Shown here: positions 34,633-42,788 of the stretch, one piece after another
Layout: every line of letters begins with the position of its first letter
Numbering within the stretch: the first letter of the stretch is position 1
NCBI GenBank assembly: GCA_000752675.2
Contig: LM994625.1
Span: forward strand, 489,940 to 553,939
Direction of reading: 5' to 3'
DNA from: a bacterium OL-1
Lineage (GTDB): Bacteria > Actinomycetota > Coriobacteriia > Coriobacteriales > Atopobiaceae
Length of the DNA: 64,000 bases
The notes under the pieces: generated by a model
Told to the model about the DNA's origin: nothing
The model's input: only the letters and a program-made list of their open reading frames with translations
Databases searched by the model: none
Program-made: the position numbers and the translations under genes

Positions 34633-34644
34633 TTGTTTAAACAA
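34633..34644. promoter_or_regulatory. 12-bp palindrome TTGTTTAAACAA upstream of the GH13 gene
   Basis: A perfect palindrome lies 77 bp upstream of the glycosidase start. Its TTGTTT half-site resembles the motif repeated in front of the PfkB-like gene (54270-54364). It may bind a carbohydrate-responsive repressor, but no regulator gene is adjacent. Confidence 0.35.
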
Positions 34645-34720
34645 ATATTGCGTCTCGCCACGCGATGGTCCACCATGTGCATCGACCGCACTACCCGGCT
34701 TCTGCCGAGAAGGGACACAT

Positions 34721-36028
34721 ATGGCACAGGACACCAGCACCTCCATCCGCAACCTCGTTATCTACTCTGTCTTCGTGCGCAACCACACGCCCGAGGGCAC
34801 GTTTCGCGCCGTGATTCCCGACCTCCCGCGCATCCACGCGCTGGGAACCGACGTCGTGTGGCTCATGCCCATCCATCCCATTGGCGAGAAAAACCGCAAG
34901 GGAACGCTTGGCAGCCCCTATGCCAACCGCGATTACCGTACGGTCAACCCCGAGTACGGCACGATGAGCGACTTCCGCGCGCTGGTGGACGCCATCCACG
35001 CGGAGGGTATGAAGTGCATGATCGACGTGGTGTACAACCACACCTCCCCCGACTCCGTCCTCTTTGAGGAGCACCCAGAGTTCTTCTTCCGCAAGCCCAA
35101 CGGCGAGCCGGGCAACCACGTGGGCGACTGGTCCGACGTCATCGACCTCGACTACAACGTCTCGGCACTCTGGGACTACCAGATCGAGACCCTGTGCCAG
35201 TGGGCACGCATCGTCGACGGCTTCCGCTGCGACGTTGCCTCCTTCGTGCCCGTGGAGTTCTGGAAGCGTGCCCGCGCTGAGGTTGCCAAGGTGCGTCCAG
35301 GCTGCCTGTGGCTGGCAGAGACGGTCCACCGCTCGTTTGGCGCCGCATGCCGCGCCGCGGGCATGACCTGCGCGCGCGATTCAGAGGCCTTCGAGGCCTT
35401 TGACATGGAGTACGAGTACGACATCCAAGAGGCCTTCGTGCGCTACCTCAAGGGAGAGATTCCCCTCTCGTGCTACCTCGACCTTCTCGACTTCCAGGAG
35501 AACATCTACCCACAGAACTACGACAAGCTGCGCTTTCTCGAGAACCACGACGTGCCGCGCATTGCCTCGCACGTAAAGAGCGAGTCTGACCTGCGCAACC
35601 ACACGGCAATGCTCTACTTCAATAAGGGGACCACGCTCGTCTACGCGGGGCAGGAGGCTGCCTGCTCGCACCTGCCGAGCCTCTTTGACCGCGACACCGT
35701 TGACTGGAACACGGGGGTCGACCTCTCAGACCTCATGCGTCACATGGCCAAGATCAAGCACGAGGAGCTGGACGCGGACGACGCCCTCTTCGTGGCAGCA
35801 GATGACGAGAATGACATTGCCGTCCTGCGCCGCGAGCACGATGGAAGGCGCAAGGTTGGCGTCTTCTCGCTCAAGTCCCGCTCGGCCGAGGTGGAGGTGC
35901 CGCTTCCCGACGGCACGTACGAGAACCTCGTTGACGGCTCGTCGATCACCATGCGGGACGGGAAGCTCGCATGCGCCGGAACCCCCATTGTGCTTGCGGT
36001 GGATGTGGAGCGCGCTTGGGGCGTGTAA
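34721..36028 (+). CDS. Glycoside hydrolase family 13 (alpha-amylase-like)
   Basis: A 435-residue intracellular glycosidase without a signal peptide. The GH13 regions are visible: region I DVVYNH, region II GFRCDVASF with the nucleophile Asp171, region III LAETVH with the acid/base Glu200, and region IV FLENHD with Asp277. The N-terminus enters the TIM barrel directly (IYSVFVRNHT), and there is a compact C-terminal beta domain. Such short cytosolic members usually act on maltodextrins or alpha-glucosides, but substrate cannot be told from sequence. AAGGGACAC precedes the ATG. A hairpin lies behind it. Confidence 0.82.
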   Translation: MAQDTSTSIRNLVIYSVFVRNHTPEGTFRAVIPDLPRIHALGTDVVWLMPIHPIGEKNRKGTLGSPYANRDYRTVNPEYGTMSDFRALVDAIHAEGMKCMIDVVYNHTSPDSVLFEEHPEFFFRKPNGEPGNHVGDWSDVIDLDYNVSALWDYQIETLCQWARIVDGFRCDVASFVPVEFWKRARAEVAKVRPGCLWLAETVHRSFGAACRAAGMTCARDSEAFEAFDMEYEYDIQEAFVRYLKGEIPLSCYLDLLDFQENIYPQNYDKLRFLENHDVPRIASHVKSESDLRNHTAMLYFNKGTTLVYAGQEAACSHLPSLFDRDTVDWNTGVDLSDLMRHMAKIKHEELDADDALFVAADDENDIAVLRREHDGRRKVGVFSLKSRSAEVEVPLPDGTYENLVDGSSITMRDGKLACAGTPIVLAVDVERAWGV

Positions 36029-36058
36029 ACGGCAGCGTATATCCGTGGTCGCGGTAGC

Positions 36059-36098
36059 ATAGGGGCCGGACATCCCACTGCGGGTGCCCGGCCCCTAT
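36059..36098 (+). terminator. Hairpin between the GH13 and Nudix genes
   Basis: Perfect 11-bp arms ATAGGGGCCGG and CCGGCCCCTAT with a partly paired interior lie 31 nt past the glycosidase stop and 24 nt before the Nudix ATG. No U-tract follows (CGTAGAAAGG), so it may be an attenuator or a translational barrier. Confidence 0.45.
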
Positions 36099-36121
36099 CG
36101 TAGAAAGGGAGCGCATTCGCC

Positions 36122-36733
36122 ATGACCGAACCACTCAGGGACAAGAACGGCCTTACCGAGGAGGAGTTCCTAGCAGCCTACAGCCCCAAGGACTACCCGC
36201 GGCCCTCGCTCACGGCAGACAACTGCATCTTTCGCGTTGGTCCAGACGGCACCATCAAGCTGCTGCTCATTCGCCGCGGTGGCCACCCGTTCCTGGGGTG
36301 CTGGGCCCTTCCGGGTGGCTTTGTGAGCCCTGGGGAGACGGCGCTTGAGGCCTCGCGGCGAGAGCTCCTCGAGGAGACCGGCGTGGATGGCCTCGCGCTT
36401 GAGCCGGTGGGTCTCTACAGCACGCCCGGTCGAGACCCGCGCGGATGGACTGTCTCACAGGCGCACATGGCCGTTGACAACCATGGCGTAACCGCGCACG
36501 CCGGCGACGACGCTGCGGCTGCCGCCTGGTTCGACATTGACAGCACGGAGGAGGACGGCCGCACGCAGCTCACGCTTACCTCCGGCGACACTACACTGAC
36601 CAGCAGTTTTTCCGTAGAGGCCGGCGCCGTTACGGGCATCCCGCGTTCAATCGGTATGCAGGGCGAGGGCCTCGCCTTTGATCACGCGCAGATTATCGCA
36701 GACGCCTGGCTGCTGCTGGCGCACAGGAAATGA
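36122..36733 (+). CDS. Nudix hydrolase
   Basis: The 203-residue protein contains a complete Nudix box, GGFVSPGETALEASRREL then LEETGV, in the pattern G-x5-E-x7-R-E-x2-E-E-x-G, at about residues 66-88. The surrounding sequence resembles ADP-ribose pyrophosphatase-like Nudix proteins and the catalytic domain of NrtR regulators, but no DNA-binding domain follows. A substrate among nucleoside-diphosphate derivatives is likely. The stop TGA is part of the palindromic repeat that it shares with the convergent HAD gene. AAAGGGAGC precedes the ATG. Confidence 0.85.
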   Translation: MTEPLRDKNGLTEEEFLAAYSPKDYPRPSLTADNCIFRVGPDGTIKLLLIRRGGHPFLGCWALPGGFVSPGETALEASRRELLEETGVDGLALEPVGLYSTPGRDPRGWTVSQAHMAVDNHGVTAHAGDDAAAAAWFDIDSTEEDGRTQLTLTSGDTTLTSSFSVEAGAVTGIPRSIGMQGEGLAFDHAQIIADAWLLLAHRK

Positions 36734-36762
36734 GACAAAGGGACTGTCCCTTTGTCTCATTT
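36728..36762. repeat. Palindromic repeat, copy C, between convergent genes
   Basis: The most complete copy: 17-bp arms beginning AAATGAGACAAAGGGAC mirror each other around a central T. Both convergent genes end inside it. The Nudix stop TGA is at 36731-36733, and the HAD stop reads TCA on this strand at 36757-36759. Confidence 0.92.
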
Positions 36763-37581
36763 CAGCAGGTAGTCGTAGACTGCCTCGGCGCAGCCGCCGT
36801 GGTTGTTGTCCGCAACCGTCACGTCCGAGGCGTCCACCGCGTCAGGCGAGGCGTTGCCCATAGCAATACCAAGGCCCGCGGCGCGCAGCATCTCAAGATC
36901 ATTGCCGGAGTCCCCCACCGCGATACACCTCTCGATGGGAATGCCGAGAAGCCCGCAGAGGTCCTCGAGGGCGATGCCCTTACTCACGCCCTTGGGCGAG
37001 ATCTCAAGCGAGTTTGCCTGGCTGAAGGCGGCCTCCACCGGGATGTGCTGCTCCCGAATGCGGGCAAGGACGTCGCACGCATCCTCGCCCACGACCGGAT
37101 GCACGATGTACTTTGAGATTGCCGACGCGTGGTTGAGGACCCAGCCCTCGATATCGTCGACCCCGTGGCACACGCGCACGAACGTGTCGTGGAACTCCTG
37201 GAGCCCATAGCGATCGAGGTGATTGAAGCTATCTGCCTCGTCATACGCCTCCGTACCCGAGAAGATCTCGAGCATCACGTCCTTGCCCTTGTGCGTCTGG
37301 AGGAGCTGGGAAATCACTGCCGGATCAAAGGCGCGCTCGGCCAGCAGGCTGTCACGCCGCAGGTCAAGCAGGTGCGCGCCGCTGGTGCAGATGGCGTAGG
37401 AGACATCCGGGAGCAGCTCACGGTACGGCAGCATCATGCTGGGGCTGCGGCCAGTGGCAATGGCCACGACCTTACCGGCACTTGTCGCGGCACGAATGGC
37501 CTCGATTGTCGAGGGGAGCACGTGCTTCTCATCATCAAGAAGCGTACCGTCCATGTCAAAAGCTATGAGGTCAAAGGCCAT
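36757..37581 (-). CDS. Cof-type HAD-IIB family hydrolase
   Basis: A 274-residue HAD phosphatase. Motif I is FDMDGTLLDD (nucleophile Asp8, acid/base Asp10), motif II lies in AIATGRSP, motif III is a Lys in SPKGVSKG, and motif IV is AVGDSGNDLEML. The C2-type cap lies between, as in sugar-phosphate phosphatases such as YbiV and Cof. The start was placed at MAFDLIAFD with GGAAGGGAT upstream, discarding 35 upstream codons. Substrate is unknown. The stop is in the palindrome shared with the Nudix gene. Confidence 0.88.
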   Translation of the reverse strand: MAFDLIAFDMDGTLLDDEKHVLPSTIEAIRAATSAGKVVAIATGRSPSMMLPYRELLPDVSYAICTSGAHLLDLRRDSLLAERAFDPAVISQLLQTHKGKDVMLEIFSGTEAYDEADSFNHLDRYGLQEFHDTFVRVCHGVDDIEGWVLNHASAISKYIVHPVVGEDACDVLARIREQHIPVEAAFSQANSLEISPKGVSKGIALEDLCGLLGIPIERCIAVGDSGNDLEMLRAAGLGIAMGNASPDAVDASDVTVADNNHGGCAEAVYDYLLK

Positions 37582-37955
37582 GCTATCCCTTCCGTGAAAT
37601 CCCCGCAGTCTTCTTGCGACCGCCGTCGAATGTACACCGGGATGGGCAGCCATCAGCCAATCTCCACCGCAGCTGTGCATACGCAAGCCCTACGACACCT
37701 CAAAATGTTAGAAACTACTAACAATATGCAATGTGAATCCAAGCCCCGGCGACGGCAGAACTCGAAAGGCTCACGAGAGGACTTTTGTCTGCGGTGGGAT
37801 ACGTGTGGCTGGCGCTGGACGTCGCTGGCGATGTGCCGCCGTCGTCCGAACGGCCACTTCACTATGGCAGTAGCCTTCTCTCGCAGGCGAGCAAGGCCAG
37901 CGCGCTCGCTTTTGCGTATGCTCAGAGGGCAAGGACATCGGGCGAAGTGAGGCAG
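37582..37955. other. Gap between the HAD gene and the alkyltransferase-like gene
   Basis: Nearly 400 bp between divergent start codons without a recognised gene. A small hairpin GTTAG/CTAAC sits at about 37709-37724. The reading frame of the following gene stays open up to 37785, but the added residues look non-protein-like. Confidence 0.4.
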
Positions 37956-38276
37956 ATGATGGAAGGCAGTGACTTCTTCCAGCGGGCATACGACATTGTC
38001 CGGCAGGTGCCCGAGGGACGCGTTGCCACGTACGGGCAGGTAGCGCGTATGATGGGCGAGCCGCGAAAGGCGCGATACGTTGGGTTTGCCATGCACTCAA
38101 GCCCTGGCATGAAGGGCGGAGTTCCCTGCCACAGGATTGTGTTTGCAGACGGTAGCCTTGCACCTGGCTTTGCCTTTGGTGGTGCCGACGAGCAACGAAA
38201 GATGCTCGAGGCCGAGGGCGTAGGGTTTCTCCCAAATGGCAAGGTGAATCTGCGTCAATATCTCTGGGAAGCGTGA
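37956..38276 (+). CDS. MGMT-like DNA alkyltransferase-family protein
   Basis: A 106-residue single-domain homologue of the O6-methylguanine-DNA methyltransferase C-terminal domain. It has the DNA-recognition helix (VPEGRVATYGQVARMMGEPRKARYVGFAM) in the family order and the active-site motif PCHRI. Because the Cys is kept (alkyltransferase-like proteins often have PWHR), it may be a true methyltransferase, although it lacks the N-terminal domain of MGMT. Its start could also lie upstream at 37785, where the frame is open; the downstream ATG fits the domain boundary. Stand-alone proteins of this size are common in bacteria. Confidence 0.8.
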   Translation: MMEGSDFFQRAYDIVRQVPEGRVATYGQVARMMGEPRKARYVGFAMHSSPGMKGGVPCHRIVFADGSLAPGFAFGGADEQRKMLEAEGVGFLPNGKVNLRQYLWEA

Positions 38277-38334
38277 CCGTGCGGGCGCTTGGAGCAGGTC
38301 GCAAATCGCGTCGCGGACACAGCACACACGAAAA

Positions 38335-38360
38335 AGGCCAGGAGCACACGCTCCTGGCCT
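38335..38360 (-). terminator. Terminator of the veg-ispE-tRNA-Pro unit
   Basis: AGGCCAGGAGC and its exact complement enclose a 4-nt loop, and TTTTTC follows on the minus strand. It lies 11 nt past the tRNA-Pro CCA end. Confidence 0.92.
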
Positions 38361-38370
38361 GCAATTGAGA

Positions 38371-38447
<77 letters not shown>

Positions 38448-38462
38448 TTAGCAGACGACACT

Positions 38463-39353
38463 TTAGCAGACTTGGCCGTCCAAACCAACCGTAAACACAG
38501 CCTTTGCCCACCATCCATGCTCATTTTCCGCAGCCCGCGCAATACGCTCGGCCCCAGAGGCAGACTCGCAAATGGCAAACGAGCAGGAACCCGAGCCTGT
38601 TATCTGCGATGCAATCACGCCCGACTGCTGCGCAAGCCAAGCCGCAGGCTCCCCCATCGCCGGCTTCAGGCGCAGCGCCGCCGGTGCGAGGTTGTTGTAG
38701 AGATGCGCCGCAACGCCTGGGACGTCGCCCCTCGCGAGCGTGTCACACAGTGCGTCGGGACTCTCCGGCGCAGTTGGAACACGGTCGAACTCCTCGTACA
38801 CCTCGCGCGTCGAGCTGGCGCAGTCCGCCGGCATCACCAGCGCAAGGGGCACTCCCCCAAGCACCGGGAACGTGTTTTCGAGCACGTCTCCCGCGCCTCT
38901 CAGCAGCGACGGCACGGGGTTGAGGAAGAACGCAACATCCGCGCCCACGCGCCGTGCGACATCAACAACGCGCTGGTCAAGCGGATCGACATCCCAGCGC
39001 TCCGCAAGCGCGCGAAGAACGGATCCGGCGTCTGCCGAGGAGCTTCCAAGGCCTCCCCCGCTGGGAATGCGACGCTCAATGCGAACAGAGACGCACTCCT
39101 CCACACCCAGCGCCCGCGAGAGGAGCTCGATTGCCCGCTGGGTGGCGTTCCCTCGCACAAGACCATCGAACGAAGGCTCAAAGGCGACGCTGGTCTCGGG
39201 TGCAGACTCAATCGTAATGGTGTTGAAGAGACCAACCGGCACCATGACCGAGTCCACGCGGTGATAGCCGCGCGCGTCCTTCTCGGCATAGATGCCCAGG
39301 TGAAGGTTAATCTTGCAGGGCGCCTGTACGGTCTGTAGGCGTGAGCGCGGCAT
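38463..39353 (-). CDS. ispE: 4-diphosphocytidyl-2-C-methyl-D-erythritol kinase
   Basis: IspE phosphorylates CDP-ME, the MEP-pathway step between IspD and IspF, which lie 13 kb away. The 296-residue GHMP kinase has the N-terminal PCKINLHLGI block, the ATP-binding loop PSGGGLGSSSADAG, and the C-terminal ITGSGSCSFA motif. CCGGAG precedes the ATG. veg is 16 nt upstream, and this neighbouring pair is also conserved in Bacillus. Length is typical. Confidence 0.95.
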   Translation of the reverse strand: MPRSRLQTVQAPCKINLHLGIYAEKDARGYHRVDSVMVPVGLFNTITIESAPETSVAFEPSFDGLVRGNATQRAIELLSRALGVEECVSVRIERRIPSGGGLGSSSADAGSVLRALAERWDVDPLDQRVVDVARRVGADVAFFLNPVPSLLRGAGDVLENTFPVLGGVPLALVMPADCASSTREVYEEFDRVPTAPESPDALCDTLARGDVPGVAAHLYNNLAPAALRLKPAMGEPAAWLAQQSGVIASQITGSGSCSFAICESASGAERIARAAENEHGWWAKAVFTVGLDGQVC

Positions 39354-39369
39354 GCGGTCTCCGGTGGGA

Positions 39370-39669
39370 CTACTCTTCGGGAAGGTCTGCCGTGTAGTCG
39401 AGCAGGCGCTCGCCCGTATTCATGTCGTAAAGCTCGACGGTGCCGGTGAGCACGTCGACGTACTGGTAGGACTGGCGAGCCTTGCGGCCGCGGCGCTCCT
39501 CGACCTCAATCACGAAGAGGGACGGGTGCACGTGAACCAGGGTGCCCGCACGCTCGACAATACGCGAGCGGCCCATATTGGCGCGGACCTTCACACGCTG
39601 ACCCTCGAGGGCCTTGAGCTCCTCGCGGATCTGGTCAATGCGGTTGACTGGCGGAATGTCGTTCTCCAT
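39370..39669 (-). CDS. veg: Veg family protein
   Basis: Veg-type proteins are small conserved proteins; in Bacillus Veg stimulates biofilm formation and interacts with the SinR control circuit. The 99-residue product has the family core GQRVKVRANMGRSRIVERAGTL then HPSLFVIEVE. The start was placed at MENDIPPVN, with GGGAGTC upstream. The order veg-ispE matches Bacillus, which supports the assignment. Its role in this organism is unknown. Confidence 0.88.
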   Translation of the reverse strand: MENDIPPVNRIDQIREELKALEGQRVKVRANMGRSRIVERAGTLVHVHPSLFVIEVEERRGRKARQSYQYVDVLTGTVELYDMNTGERLLDYTADLPEE

Positions 39670-39865
39670 GAGACTCCCAACAGGCCATAGTTGGACCAAG
39701 TATCGAATACACAAAAAGTAATGATACCCAGACGTAACGCCGTTCCTGCAGTTAGGGAAGAAAACAGCACGACAAGACCACGGGCTGGCAGTCATGCGCC
39801 CAGCTGCCGCGCCGACGCATGTCCCAGGTGCTACACTTCCGGCGTCAACGACAAAGGAGGACGCA

Positions 39866-40942
39866 ATGGACGAGACGAGAAGGGCACGGGTGATCGAGAA
39901 CCTGCGCGATATGGGACTCACGCAGGCGCTCATTTCTGATCCCATGTCCATCTACTACCTTACGGGGTACTACACCGAGCCCTACGAGAGGTTCCTTGCG
40001 CTCTACCTCAATGCCAACGGCGCGTCGACGCTCTTTGCGAACCGTCTCTTCCCCGACGCCACCACCGCGTGCAACGACGTGCGGACCTTCGACGACACCG
40101 AGGACCCCGTGCCCATGGTCGCCGAGGTCACAGACCACAGCGCACCGCTGGGCGTCGACAAGAAGCTCGCCGCACGGTGGCTGGTGCCGCTCCAGGAGGC
40201 TGGCGCCGCGTCAGAGTTCAAGCTGGGCTCCGCAGCCGTGGACGACGCCCGCTCTGTAAAGTCTCCGGAGGAGCAGGAGCTCATGTGCACCGCCTCGCGC
40301 ACCAACGACAAGGCCATGGAGTGGCTCGCCGCCCAGGTCCGCGAGGGCGTAACCGAGCAGGAGATTGCCGGCGGACTTCTCGACGTCTATCGCTCGCTGG
40401 GCGCGCAGGACCACTCCTTTGCGCCCATCGTGAGCTTTGGGGCAAACGTAGCCGACCCGCACCACTCCCCCGACGGCACCGTCCTTGCCAAGGGCGACGT
40501 GGTGCTCTTTGACGTGGGCTGCCGGCAGGACATGTACTGCTCGGACATGACGCGCTCGTTCTTCTACGGCGAGCCCACCGAGCACCAGCGGGCGGTCTAC
40601 GAGTGCGTTCTCCACGCAAACGAGGCGGCCGAGGCCATCGTGCGGCCCGGGGTCACGTTTGCCGAGATAGACCGGGCCGCACGCAAGGTCATTGAGGATG
40701 CGGGCTGGGGACAGTACTTCACGCACCGGCTGGGACATCAGATTGGTCTTGAGGACCACGAGCCGGGCGACGTCTCGTCAGCGCACGACGATCCCGTGCG
40801 CCCTGGCCAGTGCTTCTCCATCGAGCCGGGCGTCTACCTCCCCGGCGACGTGGGCGTGCGCATCGAGGACCTGGTCATCGTGACCGAGGACGGCTGCGAG
40901 GTGCTCAACTCGTACCCCAAGGGGCTCACGGTGCTCAAGTAG
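39866..40942 (+). CDS. M24B metallopeptidase (Xaa-Pro dipeptidase/aminopeptidase-like)
   Basis: The 358-residue protein has an N-terminal creatinase-like domain (MSIYYLTGYY) and a C-terminal pita-bread fold with metal ligands Asp216 (FDVG), Asp227 (CSDMT), His291 (RLGHQIG), Glu320 (SIEPGVY) and Glu334 (RIEDL). These five residues are the full dinuclear metal set of M24 peptidases. Aminopeptidase P and prolidase cannot be separated with certainty. AAAGGAGGAC precedes the ATG. It converges on nagB. Confidence 0.92.
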   Translation: MDETRRARVIENLRDMGLTQALISDPMSIYYLTGYYTEPYERFLALYLNANGASTLFANRLFPDATTACNDVRTFDDTEDPVPMVAEVTDHSAPLGVDKKLAARWLVPLQEAGAASEFKLGSAAVDDARSVKSPEEQELMCTASRTNDKAMEWLAAQVREGVTEQEIAGGLLDVYRSLGAQDHSFAPIVSFGANVADPHHSPDGTVLAKGDVVLFDVGCRQDMYCSDMTRSFFYGEPTEHQRAVYECVLHANEAAEAIVRPGVTFAEIDRAARKVIEDAGWGQYFTHRLGHQIGLEDHEPGDVSSAHDDPVRPGQCFSIEPGVYLPGDVGVRIEDLVIVTEDGCEVLNSYPKGLTVLK

Positions 40943-40961
40943 GCTGGCCGCAGAGAAGGAT

Positions 40962-41110
40962 TAGCCCCTCCCGCAAAACCTGTGGGTTAATTGCAGCCCC
41001 CATAGAGGGCACAAGCCATTTACCAGTGCTTCTATCAACAACGCCCCTCCCAAAACTGCAACTAAACCGCAGTTTTGGGAGGGGCCATTTTGCGAGAGGC
41101 AACTCCAACC
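40962..41110. repeat. Foldback sequence between the M24 peptidase and nagB genes
   Basis: The gap contains a strong 17-bp hairpin at 41043-41085 and, outside it, a second imperfect inverted pair (near 40965-40983 and 41086-41108) with the related sequences GCCCCTCCCGCAAAA and its complement. The motif GCCCCTCCC therefore occurs three times. It may serve as a bidirectional terminator, or be a small foldback element. Confidence 0.5.
41043..41085 (+). terminator. Bidirectional terminator hairpin, M24 peptidase/nagB
   Basis: GCCCCTCCCAAAACTGC and its exact 17-bp complement enclose a 9-nt loop. The plus strand continues CATTTTGCG, giving a fair U-run; the minus strand continues GTTGTTG. It lies between the two convergent stops. 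Confidence 0.7.
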
Positions 41111-41145
41111 GGTCTTGTCCAAGGACGAGAAGGCCGGGCGCGAGC

Positions 41146-41880
41146 CTAAGCCTCCGGGCAGAGCGCCAGCGCCTCCTCGTCTGCAATCACGGTGCAGCTG
41201 GTGTGAAGCTGCAGGATGGACGCGGGGCGCTGCGGGGTGACGGGTCCAAAGCACATGTCATAGACTGCCTGGGCCTTCTCCCGGCCAGACGCCAGGATGA
41301 GGATGCTGCGCGCGTACATGATGGTCTGCACACCCATGGTGTAGGCCTGGCGCGGTACATCGTCTGCATTGTCGAAGAGGCGGCTGTTTGCCTGGATGGT
41401 GCTCTCGGTGAGGTCAACGCAGTGCGTGCCCTTGGAGAAGTGGTCATCGGGCTCGTTGAAGCCAATGTGACCGTTGCGGCCAATGCCGAGGAGCTGCAGG
41501 TCAGGATAGCCGGCCTCGCGCACTATGCGATCGTACTCGGAGCATGCCTCGTCCGCGTTGGGGTTGGCGCCGTCGGGCACGTGCGTGTTGGCCAGGTCGA
41601 TGTTGATCTTGTCGAAGAAGTTCTGGCGCATGAAGTAGTGGTAGCTCTGCGGGTCCTCGTGCGTAAGACCACGGTACTCATCCAGGTTGTAGGTGCTAAC
41701 CTGCGAGAAGTCGCAGTCGCCCTTGTGGTTCCACTCGGCAAGCTGCTCGTAGGTGCCAATGGGCGTGGTGCCGGTGGCAAGGCCGAGGACGCTGGTGGGC
41801 TTGAGGATTACCTGGGCCGAGATCACATTCGCCGCCTTGCGGCTCATGTCCCGATAGTCCTTGGTACGGATGATTCTCAT
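41146..41880 (-). CDS. nagB: Glucosamine-6-phosphate deaminase
   Basis: NagB converts glucosamine-6-phosphate to fructose-6-phosphate and ammonia, feeding amino sugars into glycolysis. The 244-residue product has TSVLGLATGTTPIGTYEQL, the catalytic NLDEY (Asp near residue 67) and GIGRNGHIGFNEP. Asn in GRNGH instead of the E. coli Asp is normal in Bacillus-type NagB. AAGGAGG precedes the ATG. nagA is not adjacent, and the gene stands alone. Confidence 0.95.
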   Translation of the reverse strand: MRIIRTKDYRDMSRKAANVISAQVILKPTSVLGLATGTTPIGTYEQLAEWNHKGDCDFSQVSTYNLDEYRGLTHEDPQSYHYFMRQNFFDKINIDLANTHVPDGANPNADEACSEYDRIVREAGYPDLQLLGIGRNGHIGFNEPDDHFSKGTHCVDLTESTIQANSRLFDNADDVPRQAYTMGVQTIMYARSILILASGREKAQAVYDMCFGPVTPQRPASILQLHTSCTVIADEEALALCPEA

Positions 41881-42124
41881 GGGAGTCCCTCCTTCTGCAA
41901 GCGGGTGACCTCCCGTGGCACCCGCCCGTGGCCTTCAAGCCACGCTTGACGTGTGCGGCCACCAGGGCGAGGTCGCGTTTGTTCTGAGAAGGATTCACCA
42001 CGTCGAGGCCCCTGCCCGTCCATGGCGACCTGGGGCACGTGCCCCAGACGGCTTCATTCTACCTGCACGGCATGTAGCAGGCACTCCAAACCAAAAAGAC
42101 TCCGCGAACGAGCCACAGCCTGAC

Positions 42125-42748
42125 CTACAACTTGCGCGCGAGGTCCTCGAGGGCGTGGAAGCGATGCGAGATGGCGTTCTTCTCGGCAGGAGTGAGCTCC
42201 GCCATCGTCTTGCCCGGCGTGTCCGCCGGCAGGAACAGCGGGTCGTAGCCAAAACCGTGGTCACCGCGACGCTCGTGGCCAATCGCGCCCTCGCAGTCGC
42301 CGTCGCCACGCAGGACCTCGTCGCCGCGCACGAGCACCACGGTGGAGTGGAAGCGCGCGCCGCGACGCTCGTCGGGGACATCGGCCATCAGGCGCTCGAG
42401 CTTGTCGTTGTTGGCGTCGTCGTTGCCGTGCTCGCCGGCCCAGCGCGCCGAGAAGACCCCAGGCGCGCCGTCGAGTGCGTCAACGCAGAGCCCGGAGTCA
42501 TCGGCGATGGCCATGGGGAGGCCCGTCTCGGCTACTGCCGCCCGCGCCTTGATGAGGGCGTTCTCAAAGAAATTGGCACCGTCCTCAACCGGATCAGGAT
42601 AATCCCCAAGCTCACCCAGGGCAACAAAGCGCACGTCGGGGAGGGACTTCGAGAGAATCGCCTCAATCTCGGCCACCTTGTGGGGGTTACCCGTAGCCAC
42701 CACTACGGTTCGCTCTTGATCAAGTGCCTTGATGTCGATTGATGCCAT
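42125..42748 (-). CDS. rdgB: XTP/dITP pyrophosphatase (Ham1/RdgB)
   Basis: RdgB hydrolyses ITP, dITP and XTP and so keeps deaminated purines out of nucleic acids. The 207-residue product has VVVATGNPHKVAEIEAIL at the N-terminus, the metal-binding AIADDSGLCVDALDGAPGV and the base-recognition FGYDPLF. AAAGGACAC precedes the ATG. rph is 40 nt upstream; rph-rdgB is a common bacterial pair. Confidence 0.96.
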   Translation of the reverse strand: MASIDIKALDQERTVVVATGNPHKVAEIEAILSKSLPDVRFVALGELGDYPDPVEDGANFFENALIKARAAVAETGLPMAIADDSGLCVDALDGAPGVFSARWAGEHGNDDANNDKLERLMADVPDERRGARFHSTVVLVRGDEVLRGDGDCEGAIGHERRGDHGFGYDPLFLPADTPGKTMAELTPAEKNAISHRFHALEDLARKL

Positions 42749-42788
42749 GCCGGTGTCCTTTCGTCAAGACAGGTCCGCTCCTTGGGGC

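Noticed and set aside
37785-37955. 57-codon extension of the MGMT-like protein
   Set aside because: The added residues match no alkyltransferase domain and the conserved domain begins after the ATG at 37956.
41433-41472. Asn in place of the catalytic-region Asp in NagB
   Set aside because: Bacillus-type NagB proteins have GIGTNGHIGFNEP, so the Asn is normal for this branch.
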